Shown one piece after another: positions 8,444 through 16,065 of a DNA stretch of 40,894 nucleotides. The DNA lies in NCBI GenBank assembly GCA_019243635.1, contig JAFAUB010000146.1, positions 1-40,894 of the forward strand, given 5' to 3'. The notes under the pieces were generated by a model. It did not search any database. It was not told the DNA's origin and worked only from the letters and a program-made list of their open reading frames with translations. This DNA is from Pseudonocardiales bacterium. Lineage in GTDB: Bacteria; Actinomycetota; Actinomycetes; Mycobacteriales; Pseudonocardiaceae. Numbering within the stretch: position 1 is the first letter of the stretch; each line of letters starts with the position of its first letter. The position numbers and the translations under genes were made by a program.

Positions 8444-9246
8444 GTATTCTCCCCCGGCGGGCGCGGCGCGCGGAGATGGCGGTCAGCGAACGCGAGCTCT
8501 CTGAGATGACCCGTGAGCTCGATGAGCTGCACGAGTCGACGTTCCCCCAGGTTCGTGCGCTCATCGACGAGATGGCGGTGAGTCTCGGGCGGGTGGCGCG
8601 GGTGGCGTCCACTCGGCGTGGTTTCGTCGTGGGCGCGGCCGGCGCGGTCGCCTTCGGCGCGGTCGCGGCATGCTCCAGCGGTTCCTCGGGCGCGCCGAGC
8701 TCTTCACCCGCGGCCACGCCGGGCGCCCGGACGCAGACCTATACCGGGGACCTGAGGGTGGTGGCGTTGGCGACGGCGGCGGAGAACCTGGCGGTGACCG
8801 CCTACGCCGGGGCGTTGAAGAAGGCCGGTGCGGGGCAGCTGGGTACGGTGCCCCCGGCGGTGGACACCTTCGTGCGGACCGTGATGAGGCAGCACGCCGA
8901 CCACGCGCAGGCCTGGAACGCGGTGTTGTCCAAAGCGGGCAAGCCGACCGTGAACGGCGCGCCGCTGCGGGTCACCCCGGAGCAGCTGAGCATGTTCGAC
9001 GCGGCCGGCTCGGTGCCCGATGTGGCCAAGCTCGCGCTGAACCTGGAGAACACCGCCGCGCAGACCTACACCGCCGCCACGGCGACCGTGTCCGACCCCG
9101 GTGGGATCATGACCGCGGCCACCATCCAACCGGTGGAGACCATGCACGCCGCGATCCTGCACTTCATCCTGGGCCAGTACCCGGTCCCGGACTCCTTCAT
9201 CGGGACCACCGGCTCCCTCAAGCCCGACGACCTGACGGTGGCATGA
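8440..9246 (+). CDS. Ferritin-like lipoprotein with internal Tat-type signal
   Basis: 268 aa, starting at GTG 8440 inside the stop of the previous gene, with AAGGAG 7 nt upstream. About 55 helical residues precede a twin-arginine motif (STRRGFVV) and a hydrophobic run ending in a lipobox-like VAACSS, so the Tat signal is set unusually far in. The mature part repeats the sister protein's helices: AENLAVTAY, RQHADHAQAWN, LENTAAQTY and VETMHAAIL. An internal ATG near 8570 would give a standard-length Tat signal, but the coupled GTGA start argues for the long form. The cupredoxin gene follows after 7 bp. Confidence 0.82.
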   Translation: MSILPRRARRAEMAVSERELSEMTRELDELHESTFPQVRALIDEMAVSLGRVARVASTRRGFVVGAAGAVAFGAVAACSSGSSGAPSSSPAATPGARTQTYTGDLRVVALATAAENLAVTAYAGALKKAGAGQLGTVPPAVDTFVRTVMRQHADHAQAWNAVLSKAGKPTVNGAPLRVTPEQLSMFDAAGSVPDVAKLALNLENTAAQTYTAATATVSDPGGIMTAATIQPVETMHAAILHFILGQYPVPDSFIGTTGSLKPDDLTVA

Positions 9247-9253
9247 TCCCCCC

Positions 9254-9640
9254 ATGAGCCCGCCCACCACCGCGGTCCGAGGAGGTCCGACCGCGACCCT
9301 GCTCACGGTGCTGGTCGCCGTGCTGGGGCTCGTGGCGGGCTGCGGCGGCACGGCGGGCGGCGGCGGGGGCGGTCCGAGCGCCCCCACCGCCGCAGACACT
9401 GTTGTGATCAAGAATTTCACGTTCGTGCCCGCCTCGGTGAGCGTCGCACCGGGAACCAGAGTCATGGTGCTCAACGAGGACCAGGCCCCCCATACCCTCA
9501 CCGCCCGCGACAAGTCCTTCGACACCGGCACGATCCCCAGCGGGCAACGTCGCGAGATCACCGCGCCCACCAAGCCAGGCGACTACCCCTACATCTGCAC
9601 CCTCCACCCGTACATGACCGGCACACTGATCGTCCAGTGA
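9254..9640 (+). CDS. Cupredoxin-like copper lipoprotein
   Basis: 128 aa. The signal peptide ends in the lipobox LVAGC (Cys30), followed by a Gly-rich spacer. The mature domain has the type 1 copper ligands of plastocyanin-like proteins: His80 in QAPHTL, then Cys115, His118 and Met121 in YICTLHPYM. It is a probable membrane-tethered electron-transfer or copper-binding protein. It begins 7 bp after the second ferritin-like gene, so the three genes probably form one operon for extracytoplasmic metal/redox handling; that functional link is inferred. Confidence 0.9.
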   Translation: MSPPTTAVRGGPTATLLTVLVAVLGLVAGCGGTAGGGGGGPSAPTAADTVVIKNFTFVPASVSVAPGTRVMVLNEDQAPHTLTARDKSFDTGTIPSGQRREITAPTKPGDYPYICTLHPYMTGTLIVQ

Positions 9641-9751
9641 GACTGTCGCGGCGTGCGGAGGTGCCGACGGCTGAGGCCGGATGGGCACGCTCACCCCACG
9701 TCGGACCACTAGGCCGGCACGAGCGGCACCGCGTAGGTGCACACTGGGGAC

Positions 9752-10276
9752 ATGGCGCGTTTCCGACGCAGACGGTATGACCGTCGCTACGACTATCCCT
9801 ACCAGCCCCGGCCCGTAGGCGGGTCATGTCTTCGAGACGCATGCCTACTCGACGCCGGATGCTGTCTCGGGGAAGGCCTCAGCGGCAACTGTCTCGTCCT
9901 GACGTTGCTGGCCGGCCCGCAACTGACCGGAACTCTGATCGCCGAGGCCCGGACCCTCCGGCGCAGGGATCCCACGGCGGGCTCGAGACTCACCGCACTG
10001 CTGCTTGCCGGTGTCCGTACCTACCAACGCGAGATCAGCCCGCGTCGGGCGCCCTGTTGTCATTTCACTCCGACCTGCTCGGAGTACGCGGCCCAGGCGC
10101 TACAGACCCACGGCGCCCGGCGAGGCAGCTGGCTCACCATCAAGCGGCTAGGCCGCTGCCGACCCCGCACGCCCACCACCGACGACCCGGTGCCCCCACC
10201 CCCACCGGGTCGCACGTCGGTCCGGGCGCCGGCTCTCAGGCCGGTGTCGGATCAGCCGCCCGCAGCAGCTCGGTGA
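9752..10276 (+). CDS. yidD: Membrane protein insertion efficiency factor YidD, Cys-rich N-terminus
   Basis: 174 aa. Residues about 85-140 hold the YidD core: a helix LLLAGVRTYQREISP, then CCHFTPTCSEYAAQAL, the family hallmark. YidD assists YidC-dependent insertion of inner-membrane proteins. The usual protein is 70-110 aa; this one has an extra N-terminus with five cysteines (26, 31, 37, 38, 47) before a hydrophobic patch, and a Pro-rich tail. The start at 9752 has GGGGA just upstream. It is not in the usual rpmH-rnpA-yidC setting, so it is probably an additional copy. Its 3' end overlaps the converging VOC gene by 41 bp. Confidence 0.85.
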   Translation: MARFRRRRYDRRYDYPYQPRPVGGSCLRDACLLDAGCCLGEGLSGNCLVLTLLAGPQLTGTLIAEARTLRRRDPTAGSRLTALLLAGVRTYQREISPRRAPCCHFTPTCSEYAAQALQTHGARRGSWLTIKRLGRCRPRTPTTDDPVPPPPPGRTSVRAPALRPVSDQPPAAAR

Positions 10277-10715
10277 TCTCGATCTTGCCCATACTCAGCA
10301 CGGCCTGGGTAGCCCGCTGCGCCCGGCCCGCGTCAGGGTCGTCGATCAGGTCGAGGAGCACGGCCGGCACGACCTGCCACGAGACGCCGAACCGGTCCTT
10401 GAGCCACCCGCACGGCCCCTCCTGCCCGCCCTCGGACAGCCGGTCCCAGTAATAGTCGACCTCCTCCTGGTCTGCGCAGAGGACCTGGAAAGAGATGGCC
10501 TCGGTGAAGGTGAACTGCGGCCCACCGTTGAGCCCGACGAACCGCTGCCCGTCGAGACTGAAGCTGACGGCCATGACGCTGCCCTCGGGCCCGGGCGCCC
10601 CGGGCCCGTAGCGAGTCACCCCGAGGACCTCGGAGTCGGGAAAGATCCCGATGTAATGCGCCGCCGCCTGCTCGGCCTGTCCGTCGAACCACAGGCAGGG
10701 GACGATTTTCGGCAT
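10236..10715 (-). CDS. VOC-fold protein (PhnB / 3-dmu-9_3-mt family)
   Basis: 159 aa with the sequence pattern MPKIVPCLWFDGQAEQA, YIGIFPDSEV, FVGLNGGPQFTFTEAISF and GWLKDRFGVSWQVVP, typical of PhnB-like glyoxalase/bleomycin-resistance-fold proteins (PF06983). These act as metal-dependent enzymes or binding proteins, and most are uncharacterised. The ATG at 10715 is preceded by AGAGGAT. Three helically phased repeats (10742-10776) sit just upstream. It converges with yidD. Confidence 0.87.
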   Translation of the reverse strand: MPKIVPCLWFDGQAEQAAAHYIGIFPDSEVLGVTRYGPGAPGPEGSVMAVSFSLDGQRFVGLNGGPQFTFTEAISFQVLCADQEEVDYYWDRLSEGGQEGPCGWLKDRFGVSWQVVPAVLLDLIDDPDAGRAQRATQAVLSMGKIEITELLRAADPTPA

Positions 10716-10741
10716 CTGACATCCTCTCTTCCGCCGGGATG

Positions 10742-10776
10742 TTCCCGGATAAGCCCCCGATAAGTTCCCGGATAAG
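10742..10776. promoter_or_regulatory. Three phased direct repeats upstream of the VOC gene
   Basis: TTCCCGGATAAG occurs exactly at 10742-10753 and 10765-10776, and a variant (CCCCCGATAAG) fills 10754-10764. The AAG ends fall at 10753, 10764 and 10776, so the spacing is 11-12 bp, about one helical turn. The array lies 27-61 nt upstream of the VOC start, a promoter position, and suggests cooperative binding of an unknown regulator. Confidence 0.55.
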
Positions 10777-10858
10777 ATTAATGACCGCTCCCGAGCGTGG
10801 AACTCCTCGGTGGTGCTGTCCGCCGGCGAGCTGGAAGCAACGTCAACGCCGGTACCGA

Positions 10859-11599
10859 TCAGTCCGCCGCGACCGCGAAGGTGGTGTTGACGCCCAGCAA
10901 CCGGTCCGGCATCGGTAGTTGTCTGCTCATCGCCCACTCGACGTCGGCCAGTCGTTCGACTCGAGGCCACGACCAGCCCGCTTCGGTGACGGCGTCGACG
11001 ATCGCTTCCGGAGTGACGCCATCGGCGAGGGGGAGCGCGGCGCGCAGTGCCTCGTCGTAGTGGCCGTCGTGGCCGTGTCGGGTACCGCGCAGCTGCCGTA
11101 GCCAGCCACCCGCGCGGACTCGGCCGCGTTCGACCGGGCCTGCGGCGTCTCCCCACAGGCTCTCCAGCAGCAGCAGTCCGCCGCGCGGAGACACCGCCCG
11201 CCAGGAACGCAGTGCGCCCACCGGATCGGGCAGCGTCCACAGCAGGTGCCGGGACATCACCGCGTCCCACGGTCCCGGTGGCGGCTCATCGGCACGGCCG
11301 TTGATCGTGACCACGTCGACGCCATCGGCGGCGGCTGTGATGCGCAACCGCTGCAGCATCGCGGGCGCGAGATCGAGTGCTGTGACGGTGTGACCGAGGT
11401 GAGCGGCGGCCAGGCTGAGAATGCCGGTGCCGGCGCCGACGTCGAGCACCCGCGCCGGCGCCGGCGGCAGCAGCCGGGCCAGCACGCCGCGCCAGGCCGC
11501 CCACTCCAGCGGGGTCTGCGGGTGATGGCCCGCAGCCTGCTCATATGTCGCCGCGGCGGCGTTCCAGTAGGCGCCGATCCGCGCCAGGACGTCAGTCAT
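10859..11599 (-). CDS. Class I SAM-dependent methyltransferase
   Basis: 246 aa. The SAM-binding motif I is VLDVGAGTGILSLAAA, followed by VTALDLAPAMLQRL and VVTINGRADEPPP, then DAVMSRHLLWTLPDP, all standard for small-molecule methyltransferases of the UbiE/COQ5 type. The start at 11599 has GGGAG 7 nt upstream; an ATG at 11638 overlaps the ABC ATPase gene and is less likely. It is the last gene of the fec-type operon, 35 bp after the ATPase. Its substrate may be a metallophore or its precursor; this is inferred only from position. Confidence 0.85.
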   Translation of the reverse strand: MTDVLARIGAYWNAAAATYEQAAGHHPQTPLEWAAWRGVLARLLPPAPARVLDVGAGTGILSLAAAHLGHTVTALDLAPAMLQRLRITAAADGVDVVTINGRADEPPPGPWDAVMSRHLLWTLPDPVGALRSWRAVSPRGGLLLLESLWGDAAGPVERGRVRAGGWLRQLRGTRHGHDGHYDEALRAALPLADGVTPEAIVDAVTEAGWSWPRVERLADVEWAMSRQLPMPDRLLGVNTTFAVAAD

Positions 11600-11634
11600 T
11601 CGTGGTCTCCCTTCATCGGTGTCGACGCATCCGC

Positions 11635-12432
11635 TCATGTCCGCGCTTCGTCATGCAGATCCCGGCCGACTCCACCACCGGGCAAGCGGAAGATCAGCTG
11701 CACGCAGTCGGGCTCGGAGAGCGTGCGCACGGCGACGCCGTAGACCGGTTCCAGGACGCTGGGGGTCAGCACGTCGTGGGGATGCCCCGCAGCGACGACC
11801 TCACCACGGTCGAGCAGCACGAGCCGGTCACAGTAGCGGGCGGCGAGGTTCAGATCGTGCAGCACCACGACCGTCGTCACCCCGATGCCGTGGATCAGGT
11901 CCAGCACCTCGTGCTGGTAGCGGATGTCGAGGTGGTTGGTGGGTTCGTCGAGCAGCAGGTGCTCGGTCTGTTGGGCCAATGCGCGGGCGATCAACACCCG
12001 TTGCTTCTCCCCGCCGGATAACCGCCCGTAGTCGCGGTCGGCGAGATGTCGGGCTCCGACGCGGCCGAGCGCCGCCGCCGCGATCCGGTGGTCCGTCGCG
12101 GTGTAGCTCTGGAACGTCGACCGGTGAGGCGAGCGGCCGAGCAGGACCATCTCGGTGACCGTGAGCGGAATCTCCGACGGCGGCTCCTGCGCGACGACCC
12201 CGATGCGCACGGCGATGTCGCTGACGCGCATCGACCCCACTGGTGCGTCGTCCAGGCTGACCGTCCCCGCGCTCGGCCGCAGCGCCGCGTAGAGGATGCG
12301 CAGCAGCGTCGTCTTGCCCGACCCGTTCGGTCCGATCAGCCCGACCATCTCGCCCGGCCCGGCCAGTAGCCCGACGCCCGCGAGCACGAGAGTGCCGCCG
12401 TAGCCGAAGGAGACGTCGGACGCTGAGATCAT
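11635..12432 (-). CDS. ABC transporter ATP-binding protein (FecE/BtuD type)
   Basis: 265 aa. Walker A is GPNGSGKT (34-41), the signature is LSGGEKQRV, Walker B is HLLLDEPTNHLD, and the switch His is in VVVLHDLN. These motifs and the flanking FecB- and FecCD-type genes mark an importer of an iron chelate, corrinoid or other metal complex. The start overlaps the stop of the binding-protein gene (ATGA), so expression is coupled. Confidence 0.93.
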   Translation of the reverse strand: MISASDVSFGYGGTLVLAGVGLLAGPGEMVGLIGPNGSGKTTLLRILYAALRPSAGTVSLDDAPVGSMRVSDIAVRIGVVAQEPPSEIPLTVTEMVLLGRSPHRSTFQSYTATDHRIAAAALGRVGARHLADRDYGRLSGGEKQRVLIARALAQQTEHLLLDEPTNHLDIRYQHEVLDLIHGIGVTTVVVLHDLNLAARYCDRLVLLDRGEVVAAGHPHDVLTPSVLEPVYGVAVRTLSEPDCVQLIFRLPGGGVGRDLHDEART

Positions 12433-13415
12433 CTCGCGGCGGCGATCGCGTCGTAGATCATCTGGAGGCCGTCGACGGCGCGGCCCAGCAGGTAGGTGTC
12501 GCTCAGCACCAGGACGTGGTGGTCGCGAACCGCGCTCATGGTGGCGAACCCGGGCACCGCCATGGCGTCCCGCATCGACTTCTCCGGGCTACCGGTGACG
12601 GGGTCGTAGCCGAGTACCACAAACCCGGGGTTTCGGGAGACGAACTCCTCGGGGCTGACGCTGTCGCCACGCTTGGTCAGGTCACTGAAGGCGTTGGTCA
12701 GGCCGAGTGTCTCGAGTTGGGTGTTGGCTATACTCGGCTGACCGTAGGTGAAGAAGCTGCCGCTGAACAGACCGGCCGTGATGGCCACGCTCTGCTTGGG
12801 CAGGCTCTGCGCCTTCTGCTGGACCGTCGACACGGTCCGTCTCAGCGAGGCGACCGACCGGGCCGCGTAGTCCTGGGTGCCGAGAAGCCGCCCGATGGTC
12901 GTGATGTCGTCGTAGATGGCGTCGAAACCGACACGACCGCCGTGGGCGGCGGCGTAACCGTCCCAGCAGACGTTGACGATCATTGTCTTGATGCCCTGTG
13001 CGGCCAGCTGGTCCGACATGCTCGCGTCCGCGAAGCCGTGCGTGATGACCAGGTCGGGCCGCTGCCCGATGATGACCTCCTTGGACACGGTCTGGAACGT
13101 CGCGAGCCGCGGCACGTTCACCAACGTCTCGCCCACCGCGCCGAGGGGCTGGTCGGCGTCGCCGGTGACCGCCACCACGTTGCCGGTGCGGTTCCCGCCG
13201 CCCGCCGCGACGGGGTACACGGCTTCGTACTGGTCGACGAGAACCTTGGGGGCATGGCCGAAGGTGAGGGTGCCTCCGTCGACGCTCACGGTCATCGGGA
13301 AGCCACCAGCGGTGCTCGGGGCTGCGCTGGGTGCGGCCGGGCTACCGCACGCAGCCAGCAGGCTGAGGGCTGTCACGGTGACCGAGGTGGTGAGCGAACG
13401 GGTTCGGCGCTTCAC
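12429..13415 (-). CDS. Periplasmic-type metal-complex-binding lipoprotein (FecB type)
   Basis: 328 aa. A lipoprotein signal (KRRTRSL... LLAAC) puts the lipid on Cys23. The mature protein has the two-lobe TroA/FecB layout, with PDLVITHGFAD in lobe one and NPGFVVLGYDPVTGSPE plus VPGFATMSAVRDHHVLVL late in lobe two. The ligand cannot be read from the sequence; iron-siderophore, corrinoid or nickel/cobalt chelate are possible. The 30-nt element shared with the NiCoT gene favours nickel or cobalt. It lies 25 bp downstream of the permease gene. Confidence 0.9.
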   Translation of the reverse strand: MKRRTRSLTTSVTVTALSLLAACGSPAAPSAAPSTAGGFPMTVSVDGGTLTFGHAPKVLVDQYEAVYPVAAGGGNRTGNVVAVTGDADQPLGAVGETLVNVPRLATFQTVSKEVIIGQRPDLVITHGFADASMSDQLAAQGIKTMIVNVCWDGYAAAHGGRVGFDAIYDDITTIGRLLGTQDYAARSVASLRRTVSTVQQKAQSLPKQSVAITAGLFSGSFFTYGQPSIANTQLETLGLTNAFSDLTKRGDSVSPEEFVSRNPGFVVLGYDPVTGSPEKSMRDAMAVPGFATMSAVRDHHVLVLSDTYLLGRAVDGLQMIYDAIAAAR

Positions 13416-13440
13416 GGGCTGCTCCGATCGGAACGGTGGG

Positions 13441-14547
13441 CTAGGTCTGCGACGCGTGGAAACGTCGGACGAGGATCAGGAGCATCGGTGCGCCGACGAC
13501 CGCGGTGACGATGCCCAGCGGCAGCTCGGCTGGTGCGAGGACGACGCGGGCGAACGCGTCGGCCCAGATGAGGAACGCGGCTCCGATGAGTGCCGCGGTC
13601 GGGAGCACCCGGCGGTGGGTGCCGCCGACGCAGAGCCGGGCGATGTGGGGCACGACCAGGCCGACGAACCCGATGCCACCGGAGACCGCGACCACCGCCC
13701 CGACACACAGCGAGACCACGAAGAGCAACTGGGTGCGCACCCGGGTGGGAGAGACCCCCAGGGCGCGGGCGGTCTCGTCACCGATGGCGAGCGCATCGAG
13801 CCGCCGCGCCCACAGCAGCAGCACGCCGACGGCGGCGGCGACGACGAGACCGGCGGTCACGACCGATGACCAGACGGCGAGTGTGAGCGAACCGAGCAGC
13901 CAGAACAGCACGTCCCGGGCACCCTGCTCGGAGTCGGAGATGAAGATCATGAAGCTGGTGGCCGCCGACAGGATGTAGCCGACGGCGACACCGGCGAGCA
14001 GCAGCCGGATCGAGGTGATCCGCCCGCCGATCCTCGCCAGCGCGAAGACGACGGCCATCGATGCCAGGGCCCCGACGAACGCGCTGCCGGTCAACGAGCT
14101 CGCGCCCAGCGCCGTGCCGACGCCGAACAGGATCGTCGCCGCCGCGCCGGTGGAGGCGCCGGCCGTGACGCCGAGCAGGTAGGGGTCGGCGAGCACGTTG
14201 CGCACCATCGCCTGCAGCGCCGTGCCGGTGACGGCTAGTCCGGCGCCGACGACCGCGCCGAGCAGCACTCTCGGTATCCGCACCTGCTCGACGATCGCGT
14301 CCTGCGCCGCCGACCAGCTCACCGCCCGCGGCCAGCCGAGCAGGTGATGGCCGATGATCCTCGCCACCGTCGCCGGTGAGATGTCGACGGGGCCGATGCC
14401 GGTGGCGACCGGCAGGGTGAGGACCAGCAAGGCCGTGAGGCCGCCCAGCCAGATCCGGGTGCGCCCGCGCGTACGGTCGCGGTCGAGCTCATCGAGCACC
14501 TCGCGGCCGGCATCCGTCGGGGTGGCGTGCTCGGTGATCTGACTCAT
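13441..14547 (-). CDS. FecCD-type ABC transporter permease
   Basis: 368 aa with about ten membrane segments. Family motifs include RIPRVLLGAVVGAGLAVTG, the loop GVTAGASTGAAATI, and SGGIGFVGLVVPHIAR near the C-terminus (the ATPase-contact region). The start at 14547 has GGAGGAG about 8 nt upstream; an ATG at 14565 is possible. It heads the operon permease-binding protein-ATPase-methyltransferase. Its leader of about 300 nt contains the shared 30-nt element (14637-14666) and an 8-bp inverted repeat (14566-14590). Confidence 0.92.
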   Translation of the reverse strand: MSQITEHATPTDAGREVLDELDRDRTRGRTRIWLGGLTALLVLTLPVATGIGPVDISPATVARIIGHHLLGWPRAVSWSAAQDAIVEQVRIPRVLLGAVVGAGLAVTGTALQAMVRNVLADPYLLGVTAGASTGAAATILFGVGTALGASSLTGSAFVGALASMAVVFALARIGGRITSIRLLLAGVAVGYILSAATSFMIFISDSEQGARDVLFWLLGSLTLAVWSSVVTAGLVVAAAVGVLLLWARRLDALAIGDETARALGVSPTRVRTQLLFVVSLCVGAVVAVSGGIGFVGLVVPHIARLCVGGTHRRVLPTAALIGAAFLIWADAFARVVLAPAELPLGIVTAVVGAPMLLILVRRFHASQT

Positions 14548-14565
14548 GGTCGGGCTCCTCCACAT

Positions 14566-14590
14566 GCTCGACGAGCAACCGCCGTCGAGC
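14566..14590. promoter_or_regulatory. Inverted repeat in the leader of the ABC permease gene
   Basis: GCTCGACG (14566-14573) and CGTCGAGC (14583-14590) are perfectly complementary around a 9-nt spacer, about 18 nt upstream of the permease start. On the mRNA this hairpin would sit next to the GGAGGAG ribosome-binding site and could influence translation. Confidence 0.45.
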
Positions 14591-14636
14591 TGTGACCGCT
14601 TCTGCCTGCGGACACGGATGCTCTTGTCGCAACTTA

Positions 14637-14666
14637 GATGCAGTAGCCTCGAAGGGTAATATCGAG
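14637..14666 (-). promoter_or_regulatory. 30-nt element shared with the NiCoT leader (copy 1)
   Basis: Read on the minus strand it begins CTCGATATTACCCT, then TCGAGGCTACTGCATC. It matches the copy at 15966-15995 at 26 of 30 positions. CTCGA pairs with TCGAG around a 9-nt loop, and the other copy has CTCGG with CCGAG, so the one change within the stem is compensated. It ends 89 nt upstream of the ABC permease start. It may be an operator or an RNA element; see findings. Confidence 0.6.
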
Positions 14667-14847
14667 CGCAAGACAAAAACAACCCAATCGTGTTAGATAC
14701 GCCGAATCACTACCCTGGGTGTTCAGATCTCAGCACTTGCCGCCCAGACAGGTGAAGTTGACCCTGTAGTGACGTGCTGGCGGACGTGACAGCCACAGCA
14801 CCGCCTGTAGCGGGCGAGAGCAGACTCCTGGGGGTCCGCCCTCTCCG

Positions 14848-15789
14848 TCATGACGTGGCCGGTGAGGCGGGTTCGGGCATGGCGCGGGGGATGACGGTCA
14901 CCGCGCGGGCCTCGGCCACCGCCTCGTGGACCGCCTCGATGACCCGGCCGCCGAGCTGGTCGGTGGCGGCGATGGGCAGGGCGGGGTCGACCCAGGCCTC
15001 GATCTCGATGCGCAGGGTGCGGCCGGTCCAGCGGGCGCGGGCGTGGGCATGGCGGACGCCGGGCACGGTAGCGGCGGCGTGCTCGGCGGCGGTGAGCACG
15101 CCGGGGTCGACGCCATCGAGCAGGCGGTGGCCGATGTCGGTGGTGACCTCCCAGCCGACGTGGCAGATGAACAGGGTCACCGCCAACCCGGCCACCGGGT
15201 CACCCCAGCGCTGACCCGCGGCCACCGCCACCAGGCCGGCCAGCGCGCCGGCCGAGGAGAGCGCATCCAGCCAGGAGTGTTTGGCGTCGCTGACCAGCGT
15301 GGCCGACTGGATGCGCCGACCCACCCGCAGCTTGTAGCGGGCGACGAGCTGGTTGCCCACGATGCCCAGCGCCGCAGCGGCGATACCGGCGCCGACGTGG
15401 CTGGTTCCGGACCCGGCGAGCAGCTTGTGCGCGCTCTCCCACCCGGCGAAGACCGCACTGGCCCACACCACCAGGGCTACCCCGAGGCCTGCCAGGTCCT
15501 CGGCGCGCTCCAGCCCGTAGGAGTAGCGCTCCGAGGGGGTACGCCGGCTGACCCGGAAGCCGAGGAACACCACCAGGCTGGTCGAGACATCCGACAGGTT
15601 GTGCAGCGCGTCGCCGAGCAGACCCACCGAGCCGGTGAGTACCGCGATGCCCAGCTCCACCAGCCCCGTCACGGCCAGCCCCACAGCGCTCACACCGACC
15701 GCGCGATTGGCCTGACGCCGGTCACCGGCATCGTCGAACCGCCCAGCCACATAGTCCGCAGGCTCACGCGTTCCCGTCACCGTGTGCAT
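14848..15789 (-). CDS. Cation diffusion facilitator (CDF) metal exporter
   Basis: 313 aa. Residues about 30-230 form six membrane segments, with the two metal-binding motifs of CDF proteins: GDALHNLSDV in helix 2 and SDAKHSWLDAL in helix 5. A C-terminal cytoplasmic domain (about 235-313) with ARWTGRTLRIEIEAWVDP follows. Such proteins exchange Zn, Co, Ni, Fe or Mn for protons. The ATG at 15789 has GGTGAGG just upstream; longer starts add an unlikely Ser/Arg-rich tail. It is divergent from the NiCoT importer, which suggests import and export of the same metal. Confidence 0.92.
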   Translation of the reverse strand: MHTVTGTREPADYVAGRFDDAGDRRQANRAVGVSAVGLAVTGLVELGIAVLTGSVGLLGDALHNLSDVSTSLVVFLGFRVSRRTPSERYSYGLERAEDLAGLGVALVVWASAVFAGWESAHKLLAGSGTSHVGAGIAAAALGIVGNQLVARYKLRVGRRIQSATLVSDAKHSWLDALSSAGALAGLVAVAAGQRWGDPVAGLAVTLFICHVGWEVTTDIGHRLLDGVDPGVLTAAEHAAATVPGVRHAHARARWTGRTLRIEIEAWVDPALPIAATDQLGGRVIEAVHEAVAEARAVTVIPRAMPEPASPATS

Positions 15790-15965
15790 GCCCTCACCCT
15801 TCCCCGTAACCGGCCCAGACTGGCGACGCTGTGGCGTCACCTTCTCGAGCACGCCACTGCTGGACCGACTTGACCACCACACTCCAGACGACCCATCGCC
15901 TCTTCGAGAACACCGAGCGTAGTTTTTCAGGCATTTTGCCACGATCGAGTGGTTTTAGCTAGTCA

Positions 15966-15995
15966 CTCGGTATTACCATCCGAGGCTACTGCACC
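15966..15995 (+). promoter_or_regulatory. 30-nt element shared with the ABC importer leader (copy 2)
   Basis: It begins CTCGGTATTACCAT and continues CCGAGGCTACTGCACC, 26 of 30 identical to 14637-14666. CTCGG pairs with CCGAG. It lies 70 nt upstream of the NiCoT start and is followed by two further hairpins before the ribosome-binding site. Confidence 0.6.
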
Positions 15996-16004
15996 CATCT
16001 CGCA

Positions 16005-16040
16005 GCACAGGATCTGTGCCGGCCCGCGGGTGAGGGCCGG
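16005..16040 (+). promoter_or_regulatory. Two adjacent hairpins in the NiCoT leader
   Basis: GCACAG (16005-16010) pairs with CTGTGC (16014-16019) around GAT. CCGGCCC (16019-16025) pairs with GGGCCGG (16034-16040) around an 8-nt loop. The two stems share base 16019, so they abut. The second ends 10 nt before AAAGAGGAG. A structured leader, perhaps with attenuation or ribosome-site control, is inferred. Confidence 0.45.
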
Positions 16041-16065
16041 CCGAAGCCTGAAAGAGGAGCGCACG

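Noticed and set aside
14628..14666. IdeR/DmdR iron box upstream of the FecCD gene
   Set aside because: A TTAG and a GGGTAA are present, but the two halves do not form the 19-bp TTAGGTTAGGCTAACCTAA-like palindrome.
14548..14847. Cobalamin riboswitch in the leader of the FecCD operon
   Set aside because: No B12-box-like core or the expected series of conserved segments could be found on the minus strand; only small hairpins and the shared 30-nt element are visible.
15892..15917. Third copy of the 30-nt element, upstream of the CDF gene on the minus strand
   Set aside because: It begins CTCGGTGTT and later has GAGGCG, but needs a gap, has no matching stem and many mismatches, so chance is likely.
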